Below, piece after piece: positions 9,309 through 21,034 of a DNA stretch of 64,000 bases. This DNA comes from Cladophialophora immunda (Eukaryota; Ascomycota; Eurotiomycetes; Chaetothyriales; Herpotrichiellaceae): contig NW_015622542.1 of the NCBI RefSeq assembly GCF_000835495.1, forward strand, positions 2,750,485-2,814,484, in the 5' to 3' direction. Under the pieces are notes generated by a model. That model ran no database searches. It was given only the letters and a program-made list of their open reading frames with translations, and was not told the origin of the DNA. Position numbers and translations under genes: made by a program. The first letter of the stretch is position 1. Each line of letters begins with the position of its first letter.

Positions 9309-12300
9309 GTTGATAGATTGATGGGCAGCAACGCTGCAACGTAATGTTCGATATCAATGAGGATGATGGGATCGGAGGGGTATGTTGGGGGTCGAGGCGT
9401 TTGCTGGAAAAAGCGGTGGCTTCTGAGGAGAGATTGAAGTGGTCTCAGCCTGTTTCCACCCTGATTAGCAAGCCCACTCGTCAGTCTTGACTGCCTCGAC
9501 AACGTGGCCGAAGCAGTGTGATGATGCTGGAAACTTCAACAGGAAGGGGGCAGGATAGGAGAGAGAGGTGAAGCTGGAGTTGAGGTTCGAGGAGGAGGAT
9601 GAGGATGAGGATGAAGGTGGAAAGTGAAGGTGAGGATCAACCGGTGTAGGCGAATAAAGGATGGTGAGGTTGCAGGGAAAGCCAAGCGGGCAAAGCGGGA
9701 AAGAGGACCGAGTAAAAGAGATGACTAACCTAGTGCAGAACTGGTCAACTGTGGCAGAGGATGAGAGATGCTTGATGACAAGTGAGTCGACGCTCACAAG
9801 TCGATCAAGCTTGGGCGAAATCCCTCTTGTCTGTGAGGTAGAGACAGGACGCAGTTGTGAGAAGGTTGGTGGGATGGGGGAAACGAAGGGAGTGCAAACG
9901 AGGGAGGGAACGAGATGAGGGAAAGAAAAGGGAAAGGTCTGCAAGGTGATCACAAGCAAGCGAAGTGCTAGAGACTGAGACCTTGGGTGGCCAATTGAAG
10001 GGGGGGGAGCCGCGGGTCAGTCTTTGGGCCAGAAGGGGCAGCCAGAGGGGCGAATGGACAAATGGGGGCGCCGAGGGGGGGGTTTAAGGGCCAGCAGCAG
10101 GGCAATCGATGGGGGGTGGGAGGTGGGCGGTGCCGGAGCCACTTCTGTCACTGGGCGGTCACGCCCTTTCACTATGACTTGGCTCGCTGGCACCCGGAGT
10201 CCCTGACAAGCTGAGGGTTTTGCCTGCGCCCTTGCCCTGCAGGCTTAACCACCGGCCCAAGGTGAATCGATATCTACAAGTAGGTCGAGAGGTATTCACA
10301 TACCAACCTTGTCACTGAGCAACTAACTCTCTTGCTGCGTCACCATGCAGTCTGCGCGTTTATACAAGGGAATACCATCGCTATGAATCCGTGCTTGTAG
10401 CTGAGAGCTCTCGTCCCCAGCAACCCCAAAAGAAATGAGACTCATGGTCAAACTCCGTTGGTTGCCTTCTTTTGCTGCCCAGGCGAACCAGGTCGCCAGG
10501 CCACGGAGAATGCTATTACCGAAGATCTCGTACAGCCCAGAGGGTGCCCGGGCCCGGAGGCGCCTTGGTACCTGCCTACCTCCATAGGTACCTACTTGTA
10601 GGTAACTAAACACCCCCCGGGCTTAACCGGTGGCGGTCGTCGGCCTGCCCTTGGCCTACCTGATTAGGTCGCTAGTGCCTGGCCTGGATTTTAACCATGG
10701 AAACTTCCCCAGGCGTCCTTCTGCCCCCCCCCCCCCCCCCAAAGGACAATGACCAGATAAAGAGCCATCTGGAACGTGTCAAATCGTACCACCCTCACTC
10801 TTCCCTTGGACCTGTTTCGTTATTTGCGAACCGTTTGCCTCATCAGTTGGGCATGATTCTGTTCCATCCATTGGCCCTATTCGAGCTGCTCATTGGATCG
10901 ACTCGAGTGATTTATCTGCCGATTTCGATCGAACAGCCAACGGCTGCTTGAAATGGGCCTGCTCACTCTGCAGCTTCGTTCGGCGGCTATGCAGCACCCC
11001 ACGTCCACGCCTGTCATCCGTGCAGCCCAAGCATGACCATCAGCCTCATCACAAAGAATGAATGAACAATCAGACTCGTATTCAGGTATCTAGCGGATCG
11101 AGATATCGCTCGGCCGGCAGGTCAGTCGACCTCCTGCTTCAACTTTATCTGCCGTCACATCAACCCATGGTCAGTCACGATGACACCGCCAACGGGATAT
11201 TTGTTTGCTTCCATGTGCAACTGGCAACCCAGCCAATAGTTGACCGGGTTTGAGGCTGTTTCAACCTGTTGGGATCGTCCCATTCGAGCCGGGATCTCCT
11301 CGGTCCAGAAGCTGATAGCCTGATCATCTCTCCTGGCAGCTCACCGCTGATCTTAATTTGTTGATGGATTGTCGACAGATTCCAGACCCCCGTTGGGCCT
11401 GAGAAAACGGAGGAGAAATTACAAGTCACAAGAACTGTCAGCTGTCGCTATGGAGAGCACCACAAACTCCCCAGACACTGCAATCCGATTCCCCCCTCCG
11501 AACATGCCTTCAAACAAGACCAGCAACGGCAGCCACAGCGCCTCCCGTCTACTCGTGTGTGGCTTTGTTTAGCCACCCTGATTTCATCCTCGTACCGATC
11601 AAAGCCACCCGTTCGTGCCGCTCCCCAAGACCGATGGATCCGAAGCCATGACGTCTTTTATTCAGCCCAAGTCACCTATTCAAAGGTTAATTTGGGACAA
11701 ACGTGCATGCGCTTGTTGAGAGCTGCATGCTGAAGCAATAGACAAGAGACGTTCTAAGGCTTTGTGAGACTGGCCGCAAATAGAGCTCCGTGCAGTGCAT
11801 CTGCAAGGACCAGGCTCTACCTCGCTTCTTCCTTGTGCTGTACAACTATGCTTCTATTTGCTGCCCGATTTGACGTCCCGCTCGTGTTTCGATTCTACCG
11901 GCTCTTGCATCTGCTGCAGGCATCGTATTTGTTCTCCATATCAATCTTGTTTGTATTCTATGTAGTTTGTTCTCTTATTTGTTCGAACAGCATGCTCGAG
12001 GATGTTGGGACTGGACAAGTTCTTGGTGTCCTTGGGTGCGGGCGTAATATTCAGCTGAGATGGGTAGTTCTCGCCAGGTCTGAACACTGGATCTCTGTAG
12101 TATTATGAGTCTGTCTGTTGCTGGGTCGGCCTTCTCGTACTCATGGCATCCGGAGTTTTGCCCTTCGCTGTGAGGGATCCAGAGAAGAAGAGTTCGCCAC
12201 CCCGTGCTGGGACTTTAGCAGAGCGAAGACAGGGTCAGGAATAGAGAGAGGACGTTTACTGCAACACGTAGGAATGAGGTCCTTGTTGAAGGGATCTCTC

Positions 12301-12741
12301 AGGACTGTGACCAGTCAGAAATGATTGCGCGACTCACTTGTCTCCCTCTTGCTCTCTCGCTCTCCCTCTCTGCCTTTCCCTCGTCGCCTCTTCCCCGGAG
12401 CCTCGGCGCTGGTGCCGGCGGAAAGCCTCCGCTATCGGCGGGGTTAAATCAACTCCCGATGGAGATGCACGCCGTCGCATTGGAACGGAGGCGTCGATAG
12501 ATCCTCTCTATCTCCATCTCCATCGCCCTTGCTCGGTTGTTGAGACCTGGAATCTTGCAGCACAAGGGTCATTGCTTTTGCCGGTGGTACACAGCAAGGC
12601 AGGATATCTGCGCGGAGAGCCCATTCCGCGACCGCCAGCGATACATAAACTGCTTCCCGCACACGGAGTGGGTTGATTGAATATCATCTGGATTGACACC
12701 TCTTGGGAGAAAGCTCTGGGAGAGACTTCTATCAAATCACA
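9309..12741. other. Gene-free stretch of about 3.4 kb upstream of casein kinase I and carboxylesterase
   Basis: This region lies between two divergent genes. Near the kinase it contains purine-rich repeats (GGATGA units at about 9595-9620) and G-rich tracts (10000-10130), fitting a long pyrimidine-rich 5' leader on the minus strand. A C17 tract lies at 10724-10740. A TAGGTACCTACTT motif at 10585-10597 recurs at 31988. Short open frames, the longest about 115 codons, have no recognisable domain. I support no gene here. Confidence 0.5.
10724..10740. repeat. Homopolymer C17
   Basis: An uninterrupted run of 17 cytosines. The true length may differ because such runs are hard to sequence. Confidence 0.9.
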
Positions 12742-14457
12742 ATGCGCGCACCAGAATCAACCTCCCATCCCTACATCCTCGAGACATCTCGGGGCTCACT
12801 GAAAGGCCTAGAACAGCGCGACCCAGCGGGGAACGCAGTCCTCTATCGCTTTACCAAAGTCCCATACGCGCTGCCACCCACAGGGTCTCGTCGATGGCGT
12901 CGACCCCAGGCCTTACCGCAGGACTTTACCTTCAATAACGCGCAAGGCGCGCCGGGGGACTATACGAGCTTCGGGCCCATCTGCCCACAGCCGCACTATG
13001 ACCACGGCTCGATCGCCCTGCCGAACCCGAATGCCGCTCCGCCGGTCGAGAACGAGCAGGACGAGGACTGCCTCTACCTGAACATCTGGGTGCCGGCGTC
13101 GCGTCCACCGAGCCAAAAGGGGTGGCCCGTCCAGTTCCAGATCCATGGGGGCTGGCTCCAGGTCGGCGACGCCCTGCAGCAGCACGACACGGACCCGTTC
13201 GACCTGATCGCACACACGACGCCGCGCATCATCGTCTCGCCCACCTACCGCCTCAACCTGTTCGGCTTCCTCGCCGGGTCGGAACTGGCCAGTCTCAAGG
13301 AAGACGTGTCCCCGTCCAACTACGGCCTGTGGGACCAGCGGTGCGCGCTGGAGTGGGTGGCGAAGCACATCCACCTCTTCGGCGGCGACGCCTCCAACAT
13401 CACCGTGGGAGGCCTGTCGGCGGGCGCCAACAGCACCTTCTTCCAGCTCAACTACGACACCCTCCTGCCGCCGGAGCAGAGACTGATCCGGCGAGTGTAC
13501 CTGTGGTCCAACGCGGTGGCGATCCAGCCGAACCCGACGACCTCGCCGGTGCTGACGCAGCAGTTCAACGACCTCTGCGCGCTCTTCGACATCCCTTCCT
13601 CCAGCAGCCCGCGCGAGAAGCTCGACCGGCTCCGCCAGGTCCCGGCCAAGGAGCTGATCGCGTCCCTGGCCAAGATGAAGATGCACACCTTCCGCTCCTC
13701 GACCGACGAGTGCTTCATCCCCAGCACGTTCCTGGCGGCGCTGCACTCGGGCTCGTTCACGACGCGCCTCGCCGAGAACAACATCTCCGTCTTCCTCGGC
13801 GAGGTCTGCGACGAGAAGGAGCTGTACAAGATCGTCAACCCGCCCGCGTCGTACCAGGGCCTCATGACGCAGCTGGCCAACTACTACCCCGCGCACGTGG
13901 TCCAGGCGCTGTTGCCGCTGTACTCGCTGCCGGCGCGCAGCTCGACCAACGCGGCCGAGTGGGCCGAGGTGTTCAGCCAGATCGTGGCGGACGCGCAGGT
14001 GCACGCCTCGCTGCGCGGGCTAACGCACGTCCTGCTCAACCCACCACCCCAACAACACCGGGCCGTCAAGCCCCTGCCGCCCGCCAACGTGCACCGCTAC
14101 CGCATCTCGTGGCGCGCCCGGAACCTCGACCGCTGGATCTCGCCCGCGGTCGGCGTCTGCCACGGCCTCGACACCCCGATCTGGTGGGCCAGCGGCTGGC
14201 GCGCCGACTACACCGACCAGGACAAGCAGGTCATACAGCGCTTCCTGGCCCCCTTTGGCCGCTTCCTGGCCGGCGAGCCGCTTGGCGGCGGTGGCCGAGG
14301 AGAGAGGTTTGTCCGGTGGCTGGACCAGGACGGCAACGTGGTTGAGGACAGGGAGGACGAGCTGTGGGAGCGCGGCATGCGCATCTGGGACAGAGTCTGG
14401 GACGCGCAGAAGGGGCTGGTGGTCAAGGAGAAGGACGGCGGAGAGAGCCGGCTTTGA
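12742..14457 (+). CDS. Type-B carboxylesterase (alpha/beta hydrolase)
   Basis: A single-exon 571-residue ester hydrolase of the carboxylesterase/cholinesterase superfamily; the substrate cannot be told from sequence. It starts at ATG 12742, because the same frame upstream lacks an ATG and begins only at a TTG. Features: early motif DCLYLNIWVP, oxyanion hole HGGW (His135-Gly137), nucleophile GLSAGANS with Ser226, and likely catalytic His474 in GVCHGLD. The acid is probably Glu354 or Asp357 in EVCDEKE. There is no signal peptide (the start is polar), so it is probably intracellular, unlike secreted lipases of this fold. The coding sequence is strongly GC-rich, especially at third positions, and stands out from its flanks. 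An opposite-strand 363-codon frame is a shadow of this codon bias. Confidence 0.88.
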   Translation: MRAPESTSHPYILETSRGSLKGLEQRDPAGNAVLYRFTKVPYALPPTGSRRWRRPQALPQDFTFNNAQGAPGDYTSFGPICPQPHYDHGSIALPNPNAAPPVENEQDEDCLYLNIWVPASRPPSQKGWPVQFQIHGGWLQVGDALQQHDTDPFDLIAHTTPRIIVSPTYRLNLFGFLAGSELASLKEDVSPSNYGLWDQRCALEWVAKHIHLFGGDASNITVGGLSAGANSTFFQLNYDTLLPPEQRLIRRVYLWSNAVAIQPNPTTSPVLTQQFNDLCALFDIPSSSSPREKLDRLRQVPAKELIASLAKMKMHTFRSSTDECFIPSTFLAALHSGSFTTRLAENNISVFLGEVCDEKELYKIVNPPASYQGLMTQLANYYPAHVVQALLPLYSLPARSSTNAAEWAEVFSQIVADAQVHASLRGLTHVLLNPPPQQHRAVKPLPPANVHRYRISWRARNLDRWISPAVGVCHGLDTPIWWASGWRADYTDQDKQVIQRFLAPFGRFLAGEPLGGGGRGERFVRWLDQDGNVVEDREDELWERGMRIWDRVWDAQKGLVVKEKDGGESRL

Positions 14458-15125
14458 TGCAGGTCATTGATATAAAATGTGAGGGATGCGGGGGGATCCC
14501 TTGAGTTCGAATGAGGATTGAGAAGTGATGGGACGGTATCATTTGTGAGACAGGAGCTCGAGGGTCTGTAGCACCGACTCCCCCGCCACCCAAAAGCGCT
14601 GAATTTAAACTTGAAATTATACGATGATCATGATCTATCCAGCCACACAGTAGGTCTTGACGAGGGACAGTACCACCTACCCACTATATCACATCACCAC
14701 CCTCTGGTCCGTATCCGCTGGAAAGCGCTCGCGCCGGTGAAGGACCGGAATTAAAAAAAAAAAAAAAAAAAAACCGAGAGCGAGAGCGAGAACGAGAAGA
14801 ACGAGAAAAGGAGAATAAATAAGTCTCGGTACGATTTACCATCACAAGGGGGCTCTCAACTCAGAAATGCGTATCAAGCCTTGGTGCCTCATTTCTTGTG
14901 CTGTCGCTCCAGCCACGAGCCTAAATGGTAGGGCTCGCTGGCTTGCTGCAGAGCCCGCCCGGACCTCTTGTCCCTCGTCCTTGTCCTTGTCCTCGCCCTC
15001 GAACATCGCCCTGGGATTTCTCCGCCGAACACGTTCCTCGCCAGCTTCATCCGTGCGGAGAACCAGTGTTTCTCGCCCATCAAAGACGACGCAAAAGACC
15101 GTTCTCCCACTCGTTGCCCCCCTTT
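14458..15125. other. Convergent 3' intergenic region with A21 tract
   Basis: It lies between the convergent ends of the esterase and tautomerase genes. It contains an A21 homopolymer followed by GAGCGA-type repeats; I see no gene. Confidence 0.5.
14754..14774. repeat. Homopolymer A21
   Basis: About 21 consecutive adenines, followed by a short (CGAGAG)n-like stretch to about 14805. Confidence 0.9.
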
Positions 15126-15970
15126 TCACTCGACCAGCTTTCTCAAGTCGGGTCTCTCCTGCAACTCCTTGAGGAGGCCCTGGAACGGCTCGTCGTCGTA
15201 GACTTCGGCCTGCTCCTTGAAAAAGGCCATGTTGTCCTTGAGCCAGGTGCCTTCGTTGTCGGGCTGGTTTAGAGACAGAGAAGCCCCTCGTTAGCATGAG
15301 TTGGAAGGAGCGAGGCTTTACGAATTGACGTTTTCACGGGAGGTAAGAAAAGGGTCAGGGTGGGATGGAAAGAAACGTGAAAGAACCCCGAGGGCAATCT
15401 GGAAGAGGAAGAAGAAGGAGACTCACACTTGGAAGAAGGACGCCGTTCTCGAGCCCGCCAATCACCGGCCTAAAGCCACAGAGGTGCAATTTCCTGGCGA
15501 GCCTTTCCTCCTTGCTGATCTCGCCGTGCCCGTTGACGCTGCCGTTAGCCTCGCCCTCCTCCTTGGGCCCGTTGACGACCTCGTACCAGGCGTCCTGGAG
15601 CCGCAGGGCGAAAGCGTCGAATCTCTCCTTGGTGCGCTTGGGCCCTACCCGCACAGTCGCCATAATACGGTTCGGCGACGTGAGCCCGCCATTGTAGGGC
15701 TTGCCGGCCAGGAAGAAATCGCTGGCCGGCTCGCCGGGGATGTAGTGCACGTTGACGAAGAGGGACGGGGTCAGGAACTCGGTGCTGTGCAGCACGGTGA
15801 TCTTGTGCGCCAAAAGCGACTTTTGGTACTGCGTAAGGGGGTAGGAGTGTTGGATCTATCCACGAGAATAGTTAGAGGTAAATATTAGGAAAGAAGAGGT
15901 CGGAGGTGGCTCAAGCAATCGAGGCGTATTCGGGGTTAGAGCCAAGGTGACCTACGCTGTAGACAGGCAT
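15126..15970 (-). CDS. Tautomerase superfamily protein (cis-CaaD-like, putative oxalocrotonate tautomerase)
   Basis: Exons are 15956-15970 (15 nt), 15427-15855 and 15126-15263, with introns of 100 and 163 bp, giving 193 residues. The tiny first exon encodes MPVYS, which places Pro2 right after the initiator Met. An N-terminal proline exposed after Met removal is the catalytic base of the tautomerase superfamily. The next exon begins IQHSYPLTQYQKSLLAHKI and contains FVNVHYIPGEPASDFFLAGKP-like and NRIMATVRVG segments typical of the fungal cis-3-chloroacrylic acid dehalogenase-like group (Tautomerase_3). The C-terminal exon (PDNEGTWLKDN onward) is the usual conserved end. The substrate is unknown. 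A Gly/Asn-rich insertion at about residues 110-125 is unremarkable. Confidence 0.85.
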
Positions 15971-16645
15971 TTTGGTGTGAAGCCCCGAGTTGGTACTGAT
16001 GTTGCAGGGTGCTGGTTTTCGGTGTAAAGATAGTTGACTGTATCAGATTATGTCGGTGAATATCGTCTCAGAGGACGGGGGCGGTCGTTGAATGCTCCAT
16101 TATATAGAGATATTTACAGGGTGGACTTGCAGGGTGAAGCCAGTGACAACCTCTGAATCCAACAACGGCTGCTGGTCATCACAGGTCAGACGGTTCCAAC
16201 TGATGAGTATTCAATAATTGAAGGTCGTCGCAGATTGCTTTGGATCCTCGGTCCAGCTTACGTCTGACGGAAGGATATTGTGATAGCGTCCTCGATGATT
16301 CTGTGCTTTGACCACCGGTATAGTCATTGAAACGCCTGGATTTCGTACATAAGCGTGACAAAATGCGGGGCCCCGGGTTGAGTGAACGCCCATGGCGCCA
16401 TACAGAGAGGCAGGACTTTCCATGCTTTCTTGATTAGTGTCGACTAGCCTTGAAGGCGCTTTCAAAGGAGCCGTACACACAACGAGACGTGGGTCGATCA
16501 TGTCAAGGGTCTAGAGGGATGTGAGATGGTGGGGGTGGACAAGGTGGAAACTGGTGGAGGACGACGGAGTCCGTGGGATATGGTGGACAATGGCGGACAT
16601 TTGACGGAGAGGAGGAGAATAGCGTACAAGCATCCGTCGAGCAGT
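15971..16645. other. Intergenic region (promoter of the tautomerase gene, 3' side of the Zn2Cys6 regulator)
   Basis: I see no coding feature. A short frame at about 16498-16770 (-) overlaps the last exon of the regulator and is a shadow. Confidence 0.45.
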
Positions 16646-18423
16646 CTAGGTGCAAAGCATGACTTCCCTGGCTTCCAGCATTCGTAGATAGGTTCCTGCC
16701 AATGATTATTCAACGCACCAAAAGATGTTGGGAACGGCTTAAGTACCTGCAATCTTCCATCTCGTATCAAGCCTTCTCAGCCCCGTCTTCAGAATCTCCA
16801 AGTTTCTTGCATGGTCGCTGTTGAAGCTTTCCCTGATCATACGAACATAATAGACTGCCGCCCAATACTTCCAATGCAGAACAAAAGGAGCTACCTTCTC
16901 GACGGGCAGTGCATTGCCTTGTAGAAAGTGGCTTGAAGAGGTCGAGCATGTCTTCGAAACCCGTTCGAGTAAGTCGCGCGCATGGTCGCGACGTCTGACC
17001 TCTGCGGGAGTCGAAGGCTCGATGCTGAGAGCGTCGTCATACAGGACGAACAGAGAACTTTCTCTGATGAGCCCGGGCTGAGATTGTCCTTTTGAGAAGC
17101 ACTTACCTGTAACAGATCTGCGCGTGTGCACCCGCAGGACCCTTCAAGACGCCGCTGACCATTCGTATCGACATCTGAATAGCTTTCTCCAGCTGACGCT
17201 CCTGGCTCTCACGAAATTCTGCATCCATAGAGTGATCAGCAACATGCTGGAGGACTCGGCATAGGAGATGCGTGGCCTGCGCCAGTTTCGCAAATCTCCC
17301 CATTCGCTCCGTTGCGGGACACGAGATAGTCATCCTATCGTACGGAGTAACCATGCCTGCATCCCATGCTACATCATCGGCGGGTAGAAGGTCGGTTGGG
17401 CTTGGATCATCAGTCTCAAAATTGCGTCTTCCGGGACAGCTTATGTTTGCGAAGCGATCGAGAATGAGAATTGCCCACCAAAGCCGTCTCTTCTCTTCTG
17501 ACTGGAAGCAGTTAACACAGCTCCCGGAACTCTCTGTCAAGGTCAGGTGAATATTCAGAGCTCTCCCGTATCTTGCACAGGACGCGACAGAAAGAAACGC
17601 AGATGGATAGATACCATGGGCGAATTCGTAGACCGCGATCAGCACCGCTGCCTGTAACCCACGGATGCTGAAGGATCCCACCACTTCGAGCTCGGTTGCG
17701 TAGTGTTTTGCAGCAAGGTACAACGGCGTCCGAGGATCTTTTCCTTCCTCAGACGGCCTCCAGGTGATTAGTTTCATACAAAGCAAGAGCAAGACGACAT
17801 CTCCTTGTCTTGGCACCAGGGGGTTCATGAGGCGGTTGTAGAACGAATGCTTGGATATGATAGACCACCAGCAGTGGACGGTCCTAAAGTATTCTGCAGC
17901 GTCCTTCTGGAGGGCTGCAGTATCTCCTAGGAGGCTTGAGACGCTTTCCGGAACAGCTGAGTGGACATCTGCGACCGTCATCTCTCCGCATGTGAAGATG
18001 TCGTGGTCCAGGAAGTAAACAACCACCGCCTCTGACGGGTGAGATTCAACGACTGTTTTGGCCGCCGGAGGCACTTCCTCCTCCTCTGCTGCAGGCGTGG
18101 AGACTTTCCGCTGGGGATACACGCATCTCCTCCTCTGTCTAGAGACGTTGATCAGTTCACGGCGCGTTCTCCGTAGGTTGCCAGGCCTAAGGAGAGGCAC
18201 GGACTCACCTGCGGCAGAAGGAACAATCGGGTAGAGACTTGTCGCATTTCCGCTTCCTCTTGCGGCAGAAACTGCACGATAGGAGAGCGCGAGGATGGTG
18301 ACGTGGTACGCTTGCCAGCGGAGGGGATTCAGGCGAGAGACTGGCGTCGTCCTCGCTAGCTTCCATGATGGATGGCGTGTGGGCGCAGCTGGAGTGAGGG
18401 AGAAATTCAAGAGACTGTTGCAT
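16646..18423 (-). CDS. Zn(II)2Cys6 transcription factor with fungal_trans domain
   Basis: A DNA-binding regulator of 537 residues. Exons are 18209-18423, 17107-18138, 16747-17063 and 16646-16695. The zinc cluster is completed across the first intron: Cys50, 53, 60, 67, 70 and 77 in CX2CX6CX6CX2CX6C spacing, with the basic run RKRKRK between the second and third cysteines. The middle region has the fungal_trans signature (SFSIRGLQAAVLIAVYEF, YGRALNIHL, EEKRRLWWAILILDRF). The last short exon completes a typical end (AGTYLRMLEAREVM). The third intron in this model is only 43 bp (17064-17106), so its acceptor is the least certain border. The permease gene lies just upstream on the same strand, making it a plausible target. 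Confidence 0.88.
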
Positions 18424-19068
18424 TTTTCCACCTCCGCCGTCGCTCCCGTCAAGCTGCGCATCGTTATCTGCTAAATGTCCGCTTCATGTCCGCCTCGGTT
18501 GTGAGCAACGGGCCCGTGGTGTGAACACATCATCTTGAGCTTCTCGGGGACCATCCCCCTGCAAAGGGACCTCGGTCGTGATATGTCTGACTAAATGTGA
18601 TCGTCATTGGCTCTCACTTCGGATTTGCTGAGAGTCTCGTCAATCTCGCGGTCGGTGGTTTGTTAGCTTCACAATGCTTTCGAAAATGGCTTGGGAAGGG
18701 CTATTACTGCTGAGGTGGGATATCGAGCGTATAATTAAGAAATGCGCACGTCGCACTTCGCACTTCGCACTCCGCGGCCGTCAGAGCATGTGGCAGACGG
18801 ATAAAGGAGTGTAACAAGCAAGGCACAGACACAACAAGAATACTTGACGGCTTCCTCAGATTGATAATACCTATTCTTCCATCTATATTCCCTCTCATCA
18901 GGCAGAACGAACTTCTTACTCTATATGCATCTGCACTTGAGGATGGGTCTTGGTCGTGACTATTGACCCTGTCTCTGGTAGCGCTCCTGTATACCTAGGC
19001 GCCTAAACCATGCATCCACGACGCATTCCTCTCCTGGCTTGGTCCCGCCCGTCAAAAACAAGACAGAA
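18424..19068. other. Intergenic region between regulator and permease, with a 7-bp tandem array
   Basis: It holds the promoter of the Zn2Cys6 gene and the 3' end of the permease. The 18745-18772 heptamer array lies inside; I see no coding feature. Confidence 0.5.
18745..18772. repeat. 7-bp tandem repeat, CGCACNN x4
   Basis: Four units in register: CGCACGT, CGCACTT, CGCACTT and CGCACTC. It lies about 325 bp upstream of the regulator start. Confidence 0.85.
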
Positions 19069-21034
19069 TCACAGCAGGTACCTGAAGTTCCTATTCTCCT
19101 TGTCTGTCAAGTCGAGGAACTCATAATCTTGCGGGAGATCCTGAGGTTCTTCGCGGTCCCTCTTCTTGTTCTCCAATACGTACAGCAGATCCAGCGTGAT
19201 CGCCAGCACGATGGCGATTGAGAGAATCACAACAATGGTAAGCTTAGCCGGGATATATTGGGGGGCGTCTTTGGCACGGAAAGTCTCAGGTCCGATGATC
19301 TAGTCAAGGTAGTGTCAGTCCGTGCCTGGCATGCCTACGCATCCGAGCGAAGGCTTGGAGAAAACTCACATTGCCCACGCAGAAGCTCATGAGGACAATT
19401 GCATTCATCGTGATCTTCTTTGTATGTCCGGCATCTATGAAGTGTCAGCAGTATATCCCGAAAAATGTGTCTGAGAATGACTTACAGTTCGATGTGATCC
19501 AGCTATACAACAGCGGAAGGGCTTGGAATGGTCAGCAGCTGCTATGAAATGTTGTAATCAAGTCCACACTCACTCGCCCCGACGGTATTTGTCAAGAAGT
19601 TGCCGGCTAGCAAGCCACCCTTGTTTGTGGGAGGCAGCCATGCCATCAAAGCTCCTCCGAGCAAGGTCGGAATCGTGAGGACAATGATTGCAATGCCCCT
19701 GCCATTATATCTGCCAGCCCACCATGTTCCGAAACCGACCGACACAAAGGCAACCGCGCATCCAGGGAGGTTCAGGAGTAGGGTTGTGTATTCATCATAT
19801 CCAAAGCTTTTTGGAGAGGTTAGCAAGCATAGGAACGTGAGGGTTGAGTGTCATATACTTCTCGATAATGATGCTTGAGAAAGAGCTAACGGCACCGTTG
19901 GGCACGTTGGTGGTGATGACAACCAAGCTCAACAACCAAGTCCTGTAATCAAGGAGCACCTCCTTGACCTGTTTGGTCTTCAATCTCTTGTTCTCGATTC
20001 CGGTCTGGTTCTCACGAACACGCTCGATAATGTAGATCTTCTCTTCTGCGGACAACCGGCTTTTCATAGGGTTATCTGGAAGGAAGAGCACCACCAAGAC
20101 GCCGATAGCAATTGTGATGATCCCGAAGACCAGGAATAATATTTGCCACGACTTGAAATGAACATGCGGGTGGGAGTTGGTGTAGTGGAGGAAGCCATAC
20201 GAGGCTAGAGAAGACACGGCCGGTGCCACCGATGTCTGCAGCATTTCAGTTAGCCCGCACGCGTATTCGCCGAATACCAACGAGAGGCGTTTGGAGAGAA
20301 GGGGGACGAACGCCCTGATACCAGATCCCCATCCGTGACACTTGTTCATGTCGTTTATACCACATGGCCGTGAGAATGACGAGACTGCAACCGTCAGACG
20401 CATATTTTAGGTAGAGTTGCGAACACACTTGCCTGGGAGCGACACATGACTCGAACACGCCGAGCAAGACGCGAAGAGCGACAATGGATGCGAAATTGTG
20501 GCAGACGCAGTTTAAGGAGACCACAATGCCCCATAGGATCACTGCATCATTAGTCCATGTCGTCCGAGAGTCACGAGCCTCATACTCACCGTTACAGCCC
20601 AAATACTTCGCGGTCGGAAACTTCTGGATGAAGAACGACTGGAACGGCTCGCAGAACAGGAAGGAGACGTAGAAAGCGATTGCCAAGTTCGAGAAGCCAT
20701 TCGACGGCATGTGGGTGTCTTCAATGACGCCCATGATCGCAGCATAGGAGACTAGAGCATCGTCAGCAGCGTTTGAGATGTGTTCACCGCACGCGAACTC
20801 ACGCAGAGTCTTGTCAGTGTATTGCAAATAGTAACAGGCAAACATCAACGGCATGATCATCCAATCGACTTTTCGCATGAGCTTCTTCTCATCAATGTCA
20901 ACCGCCTGCCCTGCCTGGGCATTGGCCCGCAGAAAACCAAGGGCTGCGTCCACATCCCGATAGTCAACAAGTTTTTCGTCGATGCTCTCGACGGAGGTCA
21001 CCCTTGTCTGGTGTGTTTCGATGTCGTCCTTCAT
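19069..21034 (-). CDS. MFS permease of the anion:cation symporter family (allantoate/nicotinate permease, Dal5/Tna1-like)
   Basis: A plasma-membrane organic-anion transporter of 505 residues with about 12 membrane helices. Nine exons: 20803-21034, 20590-20751, 20433-20541, 20312-20384, 19859-20235, 19574-19806, 19486-19521, 19370-19434 and 19069-19299. All junctions keep frame. The ACS-family opening MRKVDWMIMPLMFACYYLQY is followed, after the first splice, by DKTLLSYAAIMGV. Further family blocks are AIAFYVSFLFCEPF, RVLLGVFESCVAPS, WYKRHEQVSRMGIWYQG and NVPNGAVSSFSSIIIE. The third intron starts with GC (GCAAGT) rather than GT. The C-terminus is a long charged cytoplasmic tail. The substrate is not predictable within the family (allantoate, nicotinate, biotin, pantothenate and others). 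The neighbouring Zn2Cys6 gene may regulate it. Confidence 0.9.

Noticed and set aside
12913..14345. Long open frames (363 codons minus, 407 codons plus) overlapping the carboxylesterase
   Set aside because: They arise from the GC-rich third positions of the esterase; their translations are Arg/Pro/Ala/Gly-rich with no domain.
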